A DNA stretch of 64,000 nucleotides from 2-02-FULL-47-50 sp964479045 (GTDB lineage: Bacteria; Pseudomonadota; Gammaproteobacteria; Eutrophobiales; Eutrophobiaceae): NCBI GenBank assembly GCA_964479045.1, contig CAYZJI010000010.1, positions 1 through 64,000 on the forward strand. The letters run 5' to 3'. Numbering within the stretch: the first letter of the stretch is position 1; each line of letters opens with the position of its first letter. The position numbers were made by a program, and so were the translations under genes. Below, in pieces: positions 1 to 11,056 of this stretch. The notes beneath the pieces were generated by a model. That model saw only the letters and a program-made list of their open reading frames with translations, had not been told where the DNA came from and did not search any database.

Positions 1-330
1 TACTGGATTCCGGCTTCCGCCGGAATGACGAAAGTAAAGATGACCCGTCGCCCCGGCGCAGGCCGGGGCCCAGTCAAATAATAACTCCTTAAAAAAAACA
101 CAAGGAAGGTTTGTCTACTGGATACCGGGTCAAGCCCGGTATGACGGATCGATGAATTGTTCACTGGGTCCCGGCCCCGGCTTACTACATGCCGGGGTGA
201 CGCGCCGGAATGACGGGAAAGAAGGATTGTTTACTGGATTCCGGGTCAGGCCCGGAATGACGGAAGCACATTTCTACCGGAATGACAGATCAAACCATGT
301 CGTCATACCGGCGGAAGCCGGTATCCAGTA
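1..330. repeat. Cluster of six short palindromic (REP-like) elements
   Basis: Six copies of an imperfect palindrome of about 30-40 bases lie at roughly 1-30, 46-74, 116-146, 162-202, 232-262 and 301-330, in both orientations. Each begins or ends with ACTGG or CCAGT and has TGACG or CGTCA at the other end. The stem differs between copies but stays paired (ATTCCGG with CCGGAAT, ATACCGG with CCGGTAT). Copies two and three face each other across a linker containing CCTTAAAAAA and AAGGAAG. No gene is visible here. The same family fills most spacers of the first 22 kb. Confidence 0.9.
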
Positions 331-356
331 AAACAACAAACTCATTGTGCAGAAAC

Positions 357-384
357 CACAACGGGGGCCGAAGCCCCCGTTGTG
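357..384 (-). terminator. Hairpin terminator after the RTX gene
   Basis: A perfect 12-bp stem closes a four-base loop that reads TTCG on the minus strand. It lies 33 bases after the RTX stop codon. The stem core is five G-C pairs. The following tract on the minus strand (GGTTTCTG) is only moderately T-rich, so termination may be imperfect. The stem itself is clear. Confidence 0.75.
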
Positions 385-416
385 TTGTTACTCCTTGAGC
401 GACGACGCTATCGCTA

Positions 417-3400
417 TCAGCTGATGACGGCGATGTCGGTGGCTGCCAGTGTGCCTACGCCACCCGCACCCAGGTCTGCGAACTGGATCGCGGCCTGCAC
501 ACCGTTGCCATCCGGGTCATAGAACAGCGCACCGGTGGTTTCGTTGTAGAGGATGCGGTCGTTTGCATCCGCTGCCGTACCGCCAGCATTGGCCTGGAAG
601 GTGGTTGCATCGAAGGCGCCGACGGCACCAATGCCACCAAACATCGTCAGAGACAGTTGCAGGATGTCGTCACCCGTCACAAAGTCAGTGACGCTATTGA
701 TGTCACCACTGATCAGGTTGTTGAACCTGAAGATGTCATCGCCCAGATCACCCGTAAGGGTATTGTCGTTGCTGCCGGCATCGAGGATGTCATTGCCTTC
801 GCCGCCGATGAGGGTATCTACGCCTTCGCCGGTGGTGGCATTCAGTACACCCGTGGTGAGGAAGCTCGCATCAATACTATATGAACTGTTACCGAGATGA
901 TCCGGGTTCACGATGGTAATGTTGGACGCTTCAAAGCCGGCGCCGGTGAAGTCGATATCCACCGTGCCGGTGATTTCACCCAGATCGATCGTGTAATTGC
1001 CTATCGCCTGCAGATCAAAGTCGATGTTTTCGACGTTGGCGATATGCAACGTGTGGATAGCGGCGATGAGGTCGGCTGTCAGGGTATCCGCGCCACCAGC
1101 CGCGTTTATGAAGTCATTATTATTGAGGAAATTATCATAAACGAGCGTGGTACCACCGCCACCGAGAGTGATGTTGTCATCACTGCCGCCTGCGGTGTAA
1201 TTGGCGATGGTGCCGGCATTGACAATGGTCAGGTTACCGTTGTAGCCGCTGGCATCGAGGTCACCGTTGAAATCACGGAAGGTGATGTTGGTGGCACCGG
1301 ACAGAACCATGGTGCCGCCGGTAGCGAAACCGCTGCCATCGATGAAGCTCGCCACAGAACCCGACACCATCAGGTTGATGGTGTCGAACTCGGTACCAGC
1401 AGGGTTCTCGGTATCAAAGCTGCCGCCATCTTCATCGCCGATCACCACGTTGTTGACCTCAAGGTTCAGGGTGTCCGCACCGCTGTCCGCGGCGAGGAAG
1501 ACGTTGAACGTCTGCACCGTGAAGTTGGTGAGGTTGAGCGTGGTACTGGCATCCAGACCTTCGAAGTCCACGCGGGTGCCGGTGCCGGTGAAGTTATATT
1601 CCTCTGTTGCTCCCACCACGCCATTCACGAACACTTCGTTGAAGTCAGCACGCACCAGGAAATTAAACACTTCAGCGTCGGTATTGGCGATACGCAAGGC
1701 CGTCACGTCACTGCCATCAGCGTCCGGGCCACCGCCGCGTAATTCGAAGTTGAGTTCATCCGTCGTGCCACCACCACTATTCAGCACAAACTCAATCGTC
1801 TCAACCGCATCACCACCGTTATAGTCCTGCACAATGATGGTATGGCCGGTGCCGAGGTTGGTAATATCCAGGAAATTGATGTTGGAAGTAATGCCCGAGA
1901 CAGTCCCGGTAAGGGTAATGGCCTGCCCCGTTACATTGCCAGTATCCACCGTCCACAGCACAGGCGTACCGCTCATGTTCAGTGTGAGGTTGATGGCCTC
2001 AAAATCAGCCGTCGTCACCGTACCACTGTTTGAAGCTGCAAAGAGGGTGGCATCGAGAGTATCGAAGCCCGTTTCGCCATCGAAGCTGTCCGCCGTAACC
2101 AGCCGTTCAATCGTAAACAGGTTGTCCAGCGTGTTACCAAGCGAGGTCGTGGCATTGGCATTGGTGCCGGTGAAGGTCAGGTTTTCCACGTTGAGATTCA
2201 GCGTGTAATCCAGATCATCCGCACGGGCAATCTTGACCGTGTCGGTGCCGCTGCCCGGATTTTCGTTGACCTGATCTTCCGCCGTGCCGGTGGTGACTGC
2301 GCCAGCGCCGTCACCTTCATCAACATAGAAGATGTCGTTGCCGGTGCCGCCGTTCATGGCATCGTTGCCGGTGCCGCCGTAGAGGAAGTCGTTGCCGTTA
2401 TCGCCATTGAGGGTGTCATCGTTACCACCACCCATCAGGGTGTCATTACCTTCTCCGCCAGAGAGGGTATCAATGCCTGAACCCAATTCGAGCGTAATGA
2501 TAGCAGTGGAGCCGATGAGGGTGTCATTACCGCCCTCGCCACGCAGGGTATTGTCGCCGTAATCGCCGCCGATGAAGTTATCCAGTGCGTTACCGGTGAT
2601 GTTATGGCCTTCGTCGCCATACACGCCACCGTAGAAGACGAACATGTCTTCAAGGTTGGCCGCCATGGTGAGCGTGAGTTCCAGATCCGAACGGATGTCC
2701 GCTTCATCGTCGCCGCCGTTGGTGGCTTCAATGATGACATCTCCCGTGGCATCCACGGTGTAATGGTCGTTACCCGCGCCGCCGGTCATGGTGTCGTTGC
2801 CATCGCCGCCATAGAGCATGTCATCGCTCTGATCGGTGCCGCCGTTGAGGATGTCGTTACCGTCATCGCCGTACATGTCATCTGCGCCACTGCCGCCGTT
2901 GAGGGTGTCGTTACCCGCGCCGCCATAAAGGACGTCATTACCACCATTGCCGTGCAGCGTGTCGTTGCCGTCATCGCCGTAGAACATGTCAAAGTTGTCC
3001 TGACCGGTCATGACGTTGTTCGCGGTATTGCCATAACTCTGGTCGGCTGAACCGTAATGGGTCAGGTTCTCGATGTCGTCATCGTAGCGCAGGTCTTCAT
3101 CCACAAAGGTGCGGACAAGGTCCGTGCCTTCATTGAGGGCTTCCTGAATGACATCATTGGCATCAGTCACAACGAAGATATCGTTGCCGGCACCGCCGTT
3201 CATGGTGTCATCACCGGCCTGGCCATACAGCTCGTCGTTACCGGCGCCGCCGTAGAGATGATCATTGCCATTGCCACCGTAGATGTGGTCGTTGCCGCCC
3301 AGACCATCCAGCACGTTACGCAGGGTATTACCCACGATAACGTTGTTCAGGCCATTACCGAAGCCTTCACGTGCGGTAGTGATTTCGTTTAGGGTCAGGT

Positions 3401-6400
3401 TCTCAATGGTGCCGCCAAGGGTGTATCTGAAAGCACTGCTGCGTACCTCGTCAATACCGCCTGTATCGTTGACCCTGTCTTCGTCGGCGGCGGCGATGGC
3501 CGTACCGGCGCCATCACCACGGTCAACCCAGAAGATATCATTGCCGGTGCCGCCATACATGCTATCAATACCCCAACTGCCGTAGAGCTCGTCATTGCCT
3601 GCATCGCCGCGGAGAATGTCATTGGCGCCGCCGCCGTTGATAAAGTCATTGCCGGAACCGCCATTAATCGTGTTGGCGGCATTGTTGCCAAACAGATCAT
3701 TATCGAGTGTGTTACCGTTCAGGTTCAGTGCACCGGTACCGAGCAGTTCGCCACCTTCAACATTGGCGGCCAGTGTGAAGGTACCTGCGATCAACTGAGT
3801 GTCGTAGGTGATGAAATCACTACCAGCATTTGCGGCTTCTGTGACCACCTCATTGGTGAGCGAATTCACGGTGTAGTCGTCATCACCCGCGCCGCCGACC
3901 ATGGTGTCATTGCCTGCGCCGCCGTTGATGTTGTCATTACCGGAGGTGCCTTCAATGCGGTTGTTCAAGGCATTTCCGATACCAGTCCAGCCCGTGCCAT
4001 AGATGCCACCGGTGAGGATCAGGTTCTCGACATTGAGTCCGAGAGTGAAATTGCCGTTGCTGCGGACCGTATCAATACCACCATCGTTCAGTTCAAAGAC
4101 GGAGTCGTTGTCATTCTCGACGATGTAGAGATCGTTCCCCGCGCCACCGAAGAGTTCATCGTCACCACCACCGGAGATGAGCGTGTCGTTACCCGCGCCA
4201 CCATAGATATGGTTGCCATAGGCATTGGCACGCAGAATATTATTGAGGGCGTTGCCGATCATGCTGGTTGCGCCCGCACCATAACCGAGGGTCATATTCT
4301 CGACGTTGTCGCTGAGGGTGCCATAACCATAGCCTTCAACAAAGACATGGTCAGTGCCGGCGCCTGCGGCTTCGACTACCTCATCACCGAAGCTGTCAAC
4401 GATGTAGTTGTCATTGCCAGCGCCACCTTCCATGCGGTCATCACCTGAGCCGCCCATGAGGACGTCATTGCCGCCAAGGCCGATCAGCGTGTCGTCACCG
4501 GCATAGCCATAGATGAGGTTGTTAAGGGTGTTGCCGGTCAGGGTCTGGTCGTTGCCACCATCGTCCCATGAAATGATATTTTCTATCGTGCCCGGGGCAG
4601 TGAAATTCATACCATAAACAAAGACGGTATCGTCGCCCGCAGAGTCCGTAATGGTATCGTTACCATAGCCGAGACCTACATAGAAGGTGTCGTTACCTGC
4701 GCCGCCATCGAGCAGATCGTTATCCACGAAGACGTCATTGCCTCCATAGGCGCCGCCCCGAAGGATGTCATTACCGGCGCCGCCACGCACGGTGTCATTG
4801 CCATATCCGCCGTTGAGGAAATCATTGCCACCGTTGCCGTTCAGCGTGTCATTGCCGTAGCCGCCTTCGAGGAAGTCATTGCCCGTGGCACCGTTGATCG
4901 TATCGTTACCGTAGCCCCCGAAAAGTTTGGCATAGCCAATACCACCATAGCCATAGTAGGTACCAGACGAAGCATACTGACCATAGATGTAGTTCTCGCC
5001 TGTACCCAGATTGATGGTCAGGGAGCCGGCAGTGATGGTGTCGTTGCCATACCCGCCATACATAAGGTTGAATGCATTACCGTTGAGATATACTCGATCA
5101 TTACCCGCCTCTCCGTTAATCGTGGACGAGAACCCGGTAATGATGTCGTTGCCACCCTGACCATAGAACAGGGCATAACCCGCATAAATATAATCATCAC
5201 CTGCGCCAGCGGATATAGTTTCCTTACCACCCTTGATGATGTCATTGCCATCATCGATATTGTTCGTATCTGCGCCGCCTGATTTGCTATCACCATAGTA
5301 GACACCGCCAGAGCCGTAGATGAGATCGTTGCCATTACCCGCTTTGATGGTGACAGTAAGTGATGTGAGTTTGTCACTGCCATAACCGCCATCCATTTCA
5401 TCCCACTGGCCAATACCACCAATCATGACCGTATCATCGCCATCACCAGCATCAATCGTAATTGTGCCGCCAGTGATGGTATCGTTACCGTCGCCTCCAT
5501 AGGCATTTACATAGTAACCGTAGATCCAATCAGTGCCGGCGTTGCCCTTGATGGTCGTAGTGCCGCCCTTGATAATATCGTTCCCGTCATCTCCGTAGAA
5601 CTGATCTACTCCGCCATAGAAATTTTCGAAACTTTCGACAAAGTTACCGCCAGTAAGGGTATTATTACCGCCGGTCATGGTGTCATTGCCATCACCTCCG
5701 TAGAACATGTCATTACCCGCGTAGAGGACATCGGCATAGCCGGGCAAATAGGCAATGACGATATCATTACCACCATTGAGAATATCGTTGCCATCATCTC
5801 CATATAACATGTCACTACCAGCGTATAAGGACTCTCCATAACCATTGGCAGTAATGTTGTCATTGCCGCCATTCAGGGTGTCGTTGCCTGCACCGCCATA
5901 GAGATAATCGTCACCACCATAGCCGTAATCATCATCGTAAGAACTTGCATTTTCATTGGAATCACCACCATTCAGGATGTCGTTGCCATCATTGCCATAA
6001 ATGGTATCGTTGCCATAACCGCCGTTGATGTTATCGTTACCACTGTCACCATATAGATAGTCATTGCCACGCCCGCCGTTGATGATGTCATTACCATCGC
6101 CACCGTAGAGGGAATCTGAATCGACAGAACCCGTGATGGTGTCGTTGCCGCCCATGCCGTGAAGGTTGATGAATCCGTAGGGACCACTGTCATAGGCCTT
6201 GGACGCATCCAGGATATTGTTCAGGTCATTGCCATAGCCATAGTCGGCATAACCGATGAGTGTCAGGTTCTCAATGTTATCCAGACCATAATAGAGGCGT
6301 ATGCCCTCAACATCGGATGAGCTCCAGCCATCGATAATAACTTTGTCCGCCGTACCGGAGTTGGCATTTTCAACAATGACGGAACTTTCACTGCCTTGCC

Positions 6401-6530
6401 CATAGAGGTAATACGTGTCATTGCCCGCCCCGCCATCCAGCAGTACGCCGTAATGTTCGGCGATCAGGACATCATTACCTGATGTGCCGGCGAGGATATC
6501 GTTATTGAATCTGGATTTCTTGATGGCCAT
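417..6530 (-). CDS. Giant RTX calcium-binding protein, S-layer-like, type I secreted
   Basis: A 2037-residue acidic, Gly/Asp/Asn-rich protein. Residues about 10-1450 are almost continuous RTX nonapeptide repeats of the GGxGNDxL type, which bind calcium in a beta-roll once outside the cell. Many units carry Tyr (GGYGNDT). Residues about 1480-1890 lack the repeats and are Thr/Asn-rich beta-strand sequence like that of RTX S-layer proteins. A last RTX block near 1895-1930 is followed by about 110 residues ending in hydrophobic AVIS, the usual layout of an uncleaved C-terminal type I secretion signal. There is no N-terminal signal peptide. The start ATG has GGAG nine bases upstream. The ABC/HlyD pair at 13262-16304 is the obvious exporter. 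Whether it forms an S-layer or acts as an adhesin is inference; no enzyme domain was recognised. Confidence 0.9.
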   Translation of the reverse strand: MAIKKSRFNNDILAGTSGNDVLIAEHYGVLLDGGAGNDTYYLYGQGSESSVIVENANSGTADKVIIDGWSSSDVEGIRLYYGLDNIENLTLIGYADYGYGNDLNNILDASKAYDSGPYGFINLHGMGGNDTITGSVDSDSLYGGDGNDIINGGRGNDYLYGDSGNDNINGGYGNDTIYGNDGNDILNGGDSNENASSYDDDYGYGGDDYLYGGAGNDTLNGGNDNITANGYGESLYAGSDMLYGDDGNDILNGGNDIVIAYLPGYADVLYAGNDMFYGGDGNDTMTGGNNTLTGGNFVESFENFYGGVDQFYGDDGNDIIKGGTTTIKGNAGTDWIYGYYVNAYGGDGNDTITGGTITIDAGDGDDTVMIGGIGQWDEMDGGYGSDKLTSLTVTIKAGNGNDLIYGSGGVYYGDSKSGGADTNNIDDGNDIIKGGKETISAGAGDDYIYAGYALFYGQGGNDIITGFSSTINGEAGNDRVYLNGNAFNLMYGGYGNDTITAGSLTINLGTGENYIYGQYASSGTYYGYGGIGYAKLFGGYGNDTINGATGNDFLEGGYGNDTLNGNGGNDFLNGGYGNDTVRGGAGNDILRGGAYGGNDVFVDNDLLDGGAGNDTFYVGLGYGNDTITDSAGDDTVFVYGMNFTAPGTIENIISWDDGGNDQTLTGNTLNNLIYGYAGDDTLIGLGGNDVLMGGSGDDRMEGGAGNDNYIVDSFGDEVVEAAGAGTDHVFVEGYGYGTLSDNVENMTLGYGAGATSMIGNALNNILRANAYGNHIYGGAGNDTLISGGGDDELFGGAGNDLYIVENDNDSVFELNDGGIDTVRSNGNFTLGLNVENLILTGGIYGTGWTGIGNALNNRIEGTSGNDNINGGAGNDTMVGGAGDDDYTVNSLTNEVVTEAANAGSDFITYDTQLIAGTFTLAANVEGGELLGTGALNLNGNTLDNDLFGNNAANTINGGSGNDFINGGGANDILRGDAGNDELYGSWGIDSMYGGTGNDIFWVDRGDGAGTAIAAADEDRVNDTGGIDEVRSSAFRYTLGGTIENLTLNEITTAREGFGNGLNNVIVGNTLRNVLDGLGGNDHIYGGNGNDHLYGGAGNDELYGQAGDDTMNGGAGNDIFVVTDANDVIQEALNEGTDLVRTFVDEDLRYDDDIENLTHYGSADQSYGNTANNVMTGQDNFDMFYGDDGNDTLHGNGGNDVLYGGAGNDTLNGGSGADDMYGDDGNDILNGGTDQSDDMLYGGDGNDTMTGGAGNDHYTVDATGDVIIEATNGGDDEADIRSDLELTLTMAANLEDMFVFYGGVYGDEGHNITGNALDNFIGGDYGDNTLRGEGGNDTLIGSTAIITLELGSGIDTLSGGEGNDTLMGGGNDDTLNGDNGNDFLYGGTGNDAMNGGTGNDIFYVDEGDGAGAVTTGTAEDQVNENPGSGTDTVKIARADDLDYTLNLNVENLTFTGTNANATTSLGNTLDNLFTIERLVTADSFDGETGFDTLDATLFAASNSGTVTTADFEAINLTLNMSGTPVLWTVDTGNVTGQAITLTGTVSGITSNINFLDITNLGTGHTIIVQDYNGGDAVETIEFVLNSGGGTTDELNFELRGGGPDADGSDVTALRIANTDAEVFNFLVRADFNEVFVNGVVGATEEYNFTGTGTRVDFEGLDASTTLNLTNFTVQTFNVFLAADSGADTLNLEVNNVVIGDEDGGSFDTENPAGTEFDTINLMVSGSVASFIDGSGFATGGTMVLSGATNITFRDFNGDLDASGYNGNLTIVNAGTIANYTAGGSDDNITLGGGGTTLVYDNFLNNNDFINAAGGADTLTADLIAAIHTLHIANVENIDFDLQAIGNYTIDLGEITGTVDIDFTGAGFEASNITIVNPDHLGNSSYSIDASFLTTGVLNATTGEGVDTLIGGEGNDILDAGSNDNTLTGDLGDDIFRFNNLISGDINSVTDFVTGDDILQLSLTMFGGIGAVGAFDATTFQANAGGTAADANDRILYNETTGALFYDPDGNGVQAAIQFADLGAGGVGTLAATDIAVIS

Positions 6531-6558
6531 GGCGGTTTATCTCCAAATTAAAAAAATT

Positions 6559-6576
6559 ATGTCCGCAAGCGGACAT
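6559..6576. promoter_or_regulatory. Perfect inverted repeat 29 bases upstream of the RTX start
   Basis: The arms ATGTCCGC and GCGGACAT are separated by AA. If transcribed on the minus strand this forms an 8-bp hairpin just upstream of the ribosome binding site. It could be an operator or a leader structure affecting translation or message stability. The role is inference. Confidence 0.5.
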
Positions 6577-6750
6577 GAAGTGGTTTTAAGGGCAATTCAG
6601 AATTCTGTGGGAAGCGTGAACGCGAGCGCAGGCAGGAAATTCCCGGGGGCAGGAACGTAGAAACGCTCTGTGGGTAATACTCACGCATGATTTTTAGGTG
6701 TTTCCCAGCACCTTTACCGATGTTATGTCCCCATCGGGAGGGATATTTGT

Positions 6751-6764
6751 TATACGCGCGTATA
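6751..6764. promoter_or_regulatory. 14-base perfect palindrome in the RTX upstream region
   Basis: TATACGCGCGTATA is exactly self-complementary and lies 220 bases upstream of the RTX start codon. Palindromes of this length commonly bind dimeric repressors. No cognate regulator gene is seen in the window, so its function is unknown. Confidence 0.4.
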
Positions 6765-7060
6765 TCCGGAAAAATTTCTTTCCGGAATTAAGGTTGAGTA
6801 TAGCATTTGAATTGATTTTGAGATCAAGTATTAACGCATTAATTGCATAAATTATTTTTAGTGATGCAGTTCACATTTTTTGAGTCATGAAAATGCCGAT
6901 CAATTTTTATTTTTAATTAAGCAATCTGGAATCGATATAAAACTTTTTGTTGAAGATATGATTGTATCGTGTTGTATCGGTTGAAATTAAAATAATGTCT
7001 GTAAATAATTGAGTGAGATTCTGCAGTTCATTTCACTCGTCGTCCCGGTTAAAAAATAAT

Positions 7061-7203
7061 CGTCATACCGGCGGACGCCGGTATCCAGTGCATTAATGTT
7101 CCGCCCAAAGGGCGGCCCTTAAAAAACCTTAAGGAAGATTTTATCCACTGGGTCCCGGCCCCCGGCTTACTACATGCCGGGGCAGGCTTCGCCGGGACGA
7201 CGG
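7061..7203. repeat. Facing pair of REP-like palindromes
   Basis: The left copy (7061-7090) carries the ATACCGG stem and the right copy (7146-7203) a longer CCCCGG variant containing TTACTACATG. They face each other across an AT-rich linker with CCTTAAAAAA and TTAAGGAAG. The right copy ends only eight bases before the sulfotransferase/glycosyltransferase stop codon, so it lies in that gene's 3' untranslated region. Confidence 0.85.
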
Positions 7204-7210
7204 GTGGTTT

Positions 7211-9262
7211 CTAGCTCCGCAGCAGTTCCTCGATACGCGAGGCGATCATGCGGGACTGGTGGGCCTTGTTGAAGCGCGCATATTTCTTTGCAAACTCCCC
7301 GGCCTTGTCGCGGAAACTCTTCTCGGTCAGCAGTTGCTTGATGATCTTCGGATAATCATGGTCGGCCTCCGGTTCTTTTTTGGTCTTGTCCGGCGGGGTG
7401 ATCGCAATGGCCGCCCCAAGCTGGTGAACGCGGCGCGTACTCATGAACTGTTCGAGCTGGGTCGGCAACAACAGCAACGGTATACCGGCCAGCAATGAGG
7501 CCGTGACGGTACCGGGCCCGCCGTGGCAAATGACGAGGTCGCAGTCCTTGATCACCGCATTGAGTTTCAGTGGCGTACGGCTGATCTGCAGGCGTTCGGA
7601 GTTGTATTTATCGAAATGTTCCTTGGTGATGCCGGGGCAATAGGCCAGCACCCGGCAACCGGAATCGCGCAGGGTTTCCAGCAGTTTTTCAAAATCCTTA
7701 TAACGCGGCTTGATGTAGGCAAAGATGCACTTGCCCTCGCCCTTGGGGAAATGCATTTCCACGCCCTGCTCCACTTCAAAGGTGGGGCCCCAATACCGGG
7801 CCGGGCCACGATTGGGGTAATGATCCAGTTCCTGGAAGGTACAAAGGAAGTTCTCGACACCTTTGAACAGATCGGCGAAGGATTCCATCCGGCGGCCACC
7901 CATGTCGGCCAGCACTTTGTTGGCGATTTCCGTGGCCATGGTGTCCGGTTTTTCAATGCGCTCCGCCGGCACATTGTTCCAGTAACGCATGGACGGCAGT
8001 GGCCGGGTCATGGGCGGATTGAAGAAGCCGCTGCCGATCGGCGCGAGCTTCAGGCCCATGGAACGCGCCGCCAGCAGGGCCGAGGGACTGTGATCGGTGA
8101 GCACCAGCCCCGGTTTAACATGCATGAACAACTCGCGCCATGACTTGACCATGGCCTTGAGGCCGGGATGGCTGATAAAGCCGTAACGCAGGGCGATTTC
8201 CGCATAGCTGATGGTCATCTTCGGCAGATCGCTCACGTTGGCAATCCAGATCGGCGCCTGCATGATGCGGAAACCATGGTGGCCGAGCGTGGCCTCGGCA
8301 TTGGACAGATCACGCACGGCAAAGCTGACTTCATAACCGCGTTCCCGCAACTGTAACGCAGGACCAAGGAAACGCAGCAGATGGCCGAGGTCCATGCCGA
8401 GTTCCCACGCGTAAAACACGCGGCGTGAGGGATCGGGACGCATACGCCGGCGACCACCCTTTGCGGCCTGTTGCGGTTGCAGTGTTACGCGGTCTGTTCC
8501 GCCCGCCGGTTTTTTCTGGCGGTTTTTTCCTGCTCCGGCCTTTTTTTCACCGGTGGCCGCTCCGCCTTTCTTGCAGGCACTCCAGACCTTGTCCACGAAC
8601 TTGCTGAAGTCGTCCCAGTTGGTGACGTACTTGCTGCCGCTGGTGGGCGGGCGCGGGTTTTCCATGCGGATGGGCCGCTCAAAATACTTGTCGAGTTCCG
8701 GTGAGTGGTAATCCGGATCACACAATTGTTCATAGTACAGGTGGATGGCGCCCTTGATTTCGGCCAGTTGCTTGTAGCTTTGAAAGATGTAACGCACATT
8801 GCTGGCGACCCGCTGGGCGTCCTTCTCCGGATCAAACGTCCACATGTCTTCACGTTCCTCGCCATGCCGCCGCCAGGAGCCGGATTCACTGGCACGCAGG
8901 AAACTCACGCAGGTGGACGCAATGTCCCGCCGCCGCAGGGTAATAAACTGGATGTCCTTGGAAGCGGTAAAGCGGGCGAGGTCCTTGTGCCGGTTGGGCA
9001 TGGTCTTGAAACCCACATAAGGCTGGTCCTTGTTCAGGGTATAAAACGCAATGATCAGTTCAGGTATGGTTTTGATCGGTTTTTTACACAGTTCCGCATA
9101 TTGCTTCATTTGCTCGGCGAGACGTTTGGGATGCACCAGTTCGTTGTCTTCGCATTTGATGTTCTTGTTGGGGACCATGATGTCGGCATGCTTTTCGAGG
9201 CTTTCCATCAGGGAGGTCGAGCCGCTGCGGCCCACAGTCATTACGCAAAAGTTACGTGCCAT
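7211..9262 (-). CDS. Fused sulfotransferase / UDP-glycosyltransferase
   Basis: A 683-residue two-domain protein. Residues 1-230 form a PAPS-dependent sulfotransferase: MTVGRSGSTSLMESL near residue 7 is the 5'-phosphosulfate loop, and LRRRDIASTCVSF near residue 107 is the 3'-phosphate motif. A Lys/Gly/Pro/Gln-rich linker (about 232-275) follows. Residues about 280-683 form a GT-B glycosyltransferase of the GT1/MGT type, with the donor-binding signature CHGGPGTVTASLLAGIPLLL followed by PTQLEQF. The protein has no signal peptide and should act in the cytoplasm on a surface-glycan or glycolipid precursor. It lies between the RTX gene and the RuBisCO-like, cytidylyltransferase and polyol-phosphate transferase genes, all on the same strand, which suggests work on the same polymer. 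Acceptor and product cannot be read from sequence. The ATG at 9262 has no strong ribosome binding site. Confidence 0.85.
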   Translation of the reverse strand: MARNFCVMTVGRSGSTSLMESLEKHADIMVPNKNIKCEDNELVHPKRLAEQMKQYAELCKKPIKTIPELIIAFYTLNKDQPYVGFKTMPNRHKDLARFTASKDIQFITLRRRDIASTCVSFLRASESGSWRRHGEEREDMWTFDPEKDAQRVASNVRYIFQSYKQLAEIKGAIHLYYEQLCDPDYHSPELDKYFERPIRMENPRPPTSGSKYVTNWDDFSKFVDKVWSACKKGGAATGEKKAGAGKNRQKKPAGGTDRVTLQPQQAAKGGRRRMRPDPSRRVFYAWELGMDLGHLLRFLGPALQLRERGYEVSFAVRDLSNAEATLGHHGFRIMQAPIWIANVSDLPKMTISYAEIALRYGFISHPGLKAMVKSWRELFMHVKPGLVLTDHSPSALLAARSMGLKLAPIGSGFFNPPMTRPLPSMRYWNNVPAERIEKPDTMATEIANKVLADMGGRRMESFADLFKGVENFLCTFQELDHYPNRGPARYWGPTFEVEQGVEMHFPKGEGKCIFAYIKPRYKDFEKLLETLRDSGCRVLAYCPGITKEHFDKYNSERLQISRTPLKLNAVIKDCDLVICHGGPGTVTASLLAGIPLLLLPTQLEQFMSTRRVHQLGAAIAITPPDKTKKEPEADHDYPKIIKQLLTEKSFRDKAGEFAKKYARFNKAHQSRMIASRIEELLRS

Positions 9263-9732
9263 AGAATTTTGAGAGGTGGAATCTGGTTATTGTTATGGAG
9301 GAATTTCCCAGCGGGGCATGTTATCAGTAATCAGGAAATTTCTGCAAAGGTGGATTTAAAAAGGGATTTGGGGCCGGATTCACGCATGTACCATGATGGT
9401 GCTGGATTGTTTTACTGGATTCCGGGTCAGGCCCGGAATGACGGAGAAGAAGGATTGTTTACTGGATCCCGGCCCCGGCTTACTACATGCCGGGGCAAGC
9501 TTTCACCAAGACGACGGCATATTGGTGTCTGGGCGATCCGTCGTCCCGTGCTGCGACACGGGACCCAGTAAATAATACTTCCTTATGTTTTTTTTAAAGG
9601 TATTTGTTTGATTACTGGGCCCCGGCCTCCGCCGGGGCGACGATAAGAAAGTGCCCGTCGTCCCGGTGAAGCCTGTCCCGTACTCCGATACGGGGCCGGG
9701 CCCAGTTGATTTATATTCCGCCCAAAGGGCGA
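9263..9732. repeat. Intergenic stretch filled with five REP-like palindromes
   Basis: Copies lie at about 9413-9444, 9461-9517, 9538-9570, 9613-9642 and 9656-9706. Stems include ATTCCGG, GTCCCG and GCCCCGG, each with its matching complement. The copies at 9538 and 9613 form a facing pair across a linker containing CTTCCTTATG and TTTTAAAGG. The first 150 bases (9263-9412) are the upstream region of the sulfotransferase fusion, with no clear promoter match. No coding sequence is supported. Confidence 0.85.
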
Positions 9733-10992
9733 TCATTTAATCAGTTCTTCCCACGCCGTGCGGAAGGCACGCGCCCCGGCTTCCAGGCCCTGCGGATGAT
9801 CGTCCACCGCGGTGGCGGCAATAATCATGAAATCCGTGCTGCCTATTGCTGAGATGTACTCTGCAAGTTTTTCCGGACGCTTGCCCCCGGCAATGATCGG
9901 GCACGCTGCCCGCAGTTGATCATCGGATGGCACACAGGCGGTCACGGCATCCTGCATGTCCTGTGGTTCGGCATGCACGGAACCAAACGTGCCGGGGAGA
10001 AAGACGAGATCAGCCCCGCTCAGACGCAACAGGCTGAGATAAACCGCGTGACTCACCCCAAATTTCGGATGGCGGCAGAAAATATCATCCACGGTGTTAT
10101 GCGCGAGTATCAGTAGATCCGAGCGGCGTGCTATTTCGGCGGCAATCGCCAGCCCCTGTATGCACGGTGCGATGATGATGCCATCCGCACCGGCGGCAGT
10201 TGCGATGTCCAGTTGCTCCATGGATTTTGAATAGTCATCAATGATGTTCGCGAAATATATTTTCTTTTCGCCGGTGTCCTGTTCGGCACGGCGGGTGATT
10301 TCCGCAAGCGCGGTAACACGCTGCCGGTAAGGCATTGATTCAGTGTTCACAGTCAGTTCATCGTCCTTGACGACATCGAAACCGCCCCGCAGCACACTGT
10401 GGTTGATCGCACACATGGCCGCGAGATCGAGCCCCACGGCCGGACGTGTTGACCGGCAGAACAACGGACGATCCTGTATGTTGAGTATTTGCCGCAGTCC
10501 GCTCATGCCATGACGCGGCCCGGGGAAATGGCGGATGAAGGACTGCGGAAGATCGAGCGCGGTAAGCCGTATGGCATTCAGATAACCCAGCCGTGGGAGC
10601 TCACCCACCACCACATTCCACACATGACTCAGGCTGCGGTTCAGGTTGATGAGCGGATAGGCAATGGTAATGCGTGATTTCCAGAATCCATCCCGTTTAC
10701 GTGTGGATTCCGGATAGGCATGAGTGTGCAGCCAGTACTCCGGCAAACCGGGAACATCCGTTGCGCCCAGCGGGTTGATGTCGACCACACGCGCCGCCAT
10801 TGCCGGATTGACCTGATATCCACACAGTGCTGCTGTCGTCGCCGTCTGTTCCTTGGCCATCGCCAGCGCAGTAAGCGCGGGATCAACAGCAGACTCTATG
10901 ACATAGGTGGCAAATACATAATCTTCCCCGGCCAGATTTCCATGCCAGGAAAAAAGTTTTTCATCGCTGCGGTTCAGGGCTTCTGTGCTCAT
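9733..10992 (-). CDS. RuBisCO-like protein (form IV type)
   Basis: A 419-residue member of the RuBisCO large-subunit superfamily. The N-terminal domain has the family entry AGEDYVFATYVIES (residues 21-34). The barrel carries LRGGFDVVKDDE (201-212), matching the metal-site segment of RuBisCO, so K209, D211 and E212 occupy the places of the carbamylated Lys and its two acidic partners. Other catalytic positions differ: TRPAVG at 192-197 replaces the TIKPKxG segment, and the loop-6 region (FLPGTFGSVH, near 331) lacks the Lys needed for carboxylation. It is therefore very unlikely to fix CO2. Known RuBisCO-like proteins enolise, isomerise or decarboxylate sugar phosphates. It lies upstream, in the same direction, of the sulfotransferase fusion and just downstream of the IspD/TarI-like gene. 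The substrate is unknown. Confidence 0.88.
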   Translation of the reverse strand: MSTEALNRSDEKLFSWHGNLAGEDYVFATYVIESAVDPALTALAMAKEQTATTAALCGYQVNPAMAARVVDINPLGATDVPGLPEYWLHTHAYPESTRKRDGFWKSRITIAYPLINLNRSLSHVWNVVVGELPRLGYLNAIRLTALDLPQSFIRHFPGPRHGMSGLRQILNIQDRPLFCRSTRPAVGLDLAAMCAINHSVLRGGFDVVKDDELTVNTESMPYRQRVTALAEITRRAEQDTGEKKIYFANIIDDYSKSMEQLDIATAAGADGIIIAPCIQGLAIAAEIARRSDLLILAHNTVDDIFCRHPKFGVSHAVYLSLLRLSGADLVFLPGTFGSVHAEPQDMQDAVTACVPSDDQLRAACPIIAGGKRPEKLAEYISAIGSTDFMIIAATAVDDHPQGLEAGARAFRTAWEELIK

Positions 10993-11056
10993 TATTTTTG
11001 TGATTGGTTATTGGTGATTAGTGATGGGTTGAATGTTAAACCAGGCCTTTCCACGG

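Larger units (their letters stand above)
6531..7060. promoter_or_regulatory. Upstream region and probable long leader of the RTX gene
   Basis: About 530 bases without a credible gene. The part nearest the RTX start (6540-6770) is rich in inverted repeats. On the minus strand, 6660-6720 can fold into a hairpin with AGGTG paired to CACCT inside a GGTAA/TTACC outer stem. The distal part (6780-7030) is very AT-rich, as expected for a promoter of a highly expressed surface protein. No specific promoter or riboswitch class was recognised. Confidence 0.45.

Noticed and set aside
1..330. CRISPR or attachment sites in the palindrome clusters
   Set aside because: Copies alternate in orientation, vary in length and occur in many spacers, as REP-like elements do.
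897..1742. Long open frames opposite the RTX gene
   Set aside because: They run antisense to clear RTX repeats. Their open length follows from the repetitive, stop-poor composition, and they show no family features.
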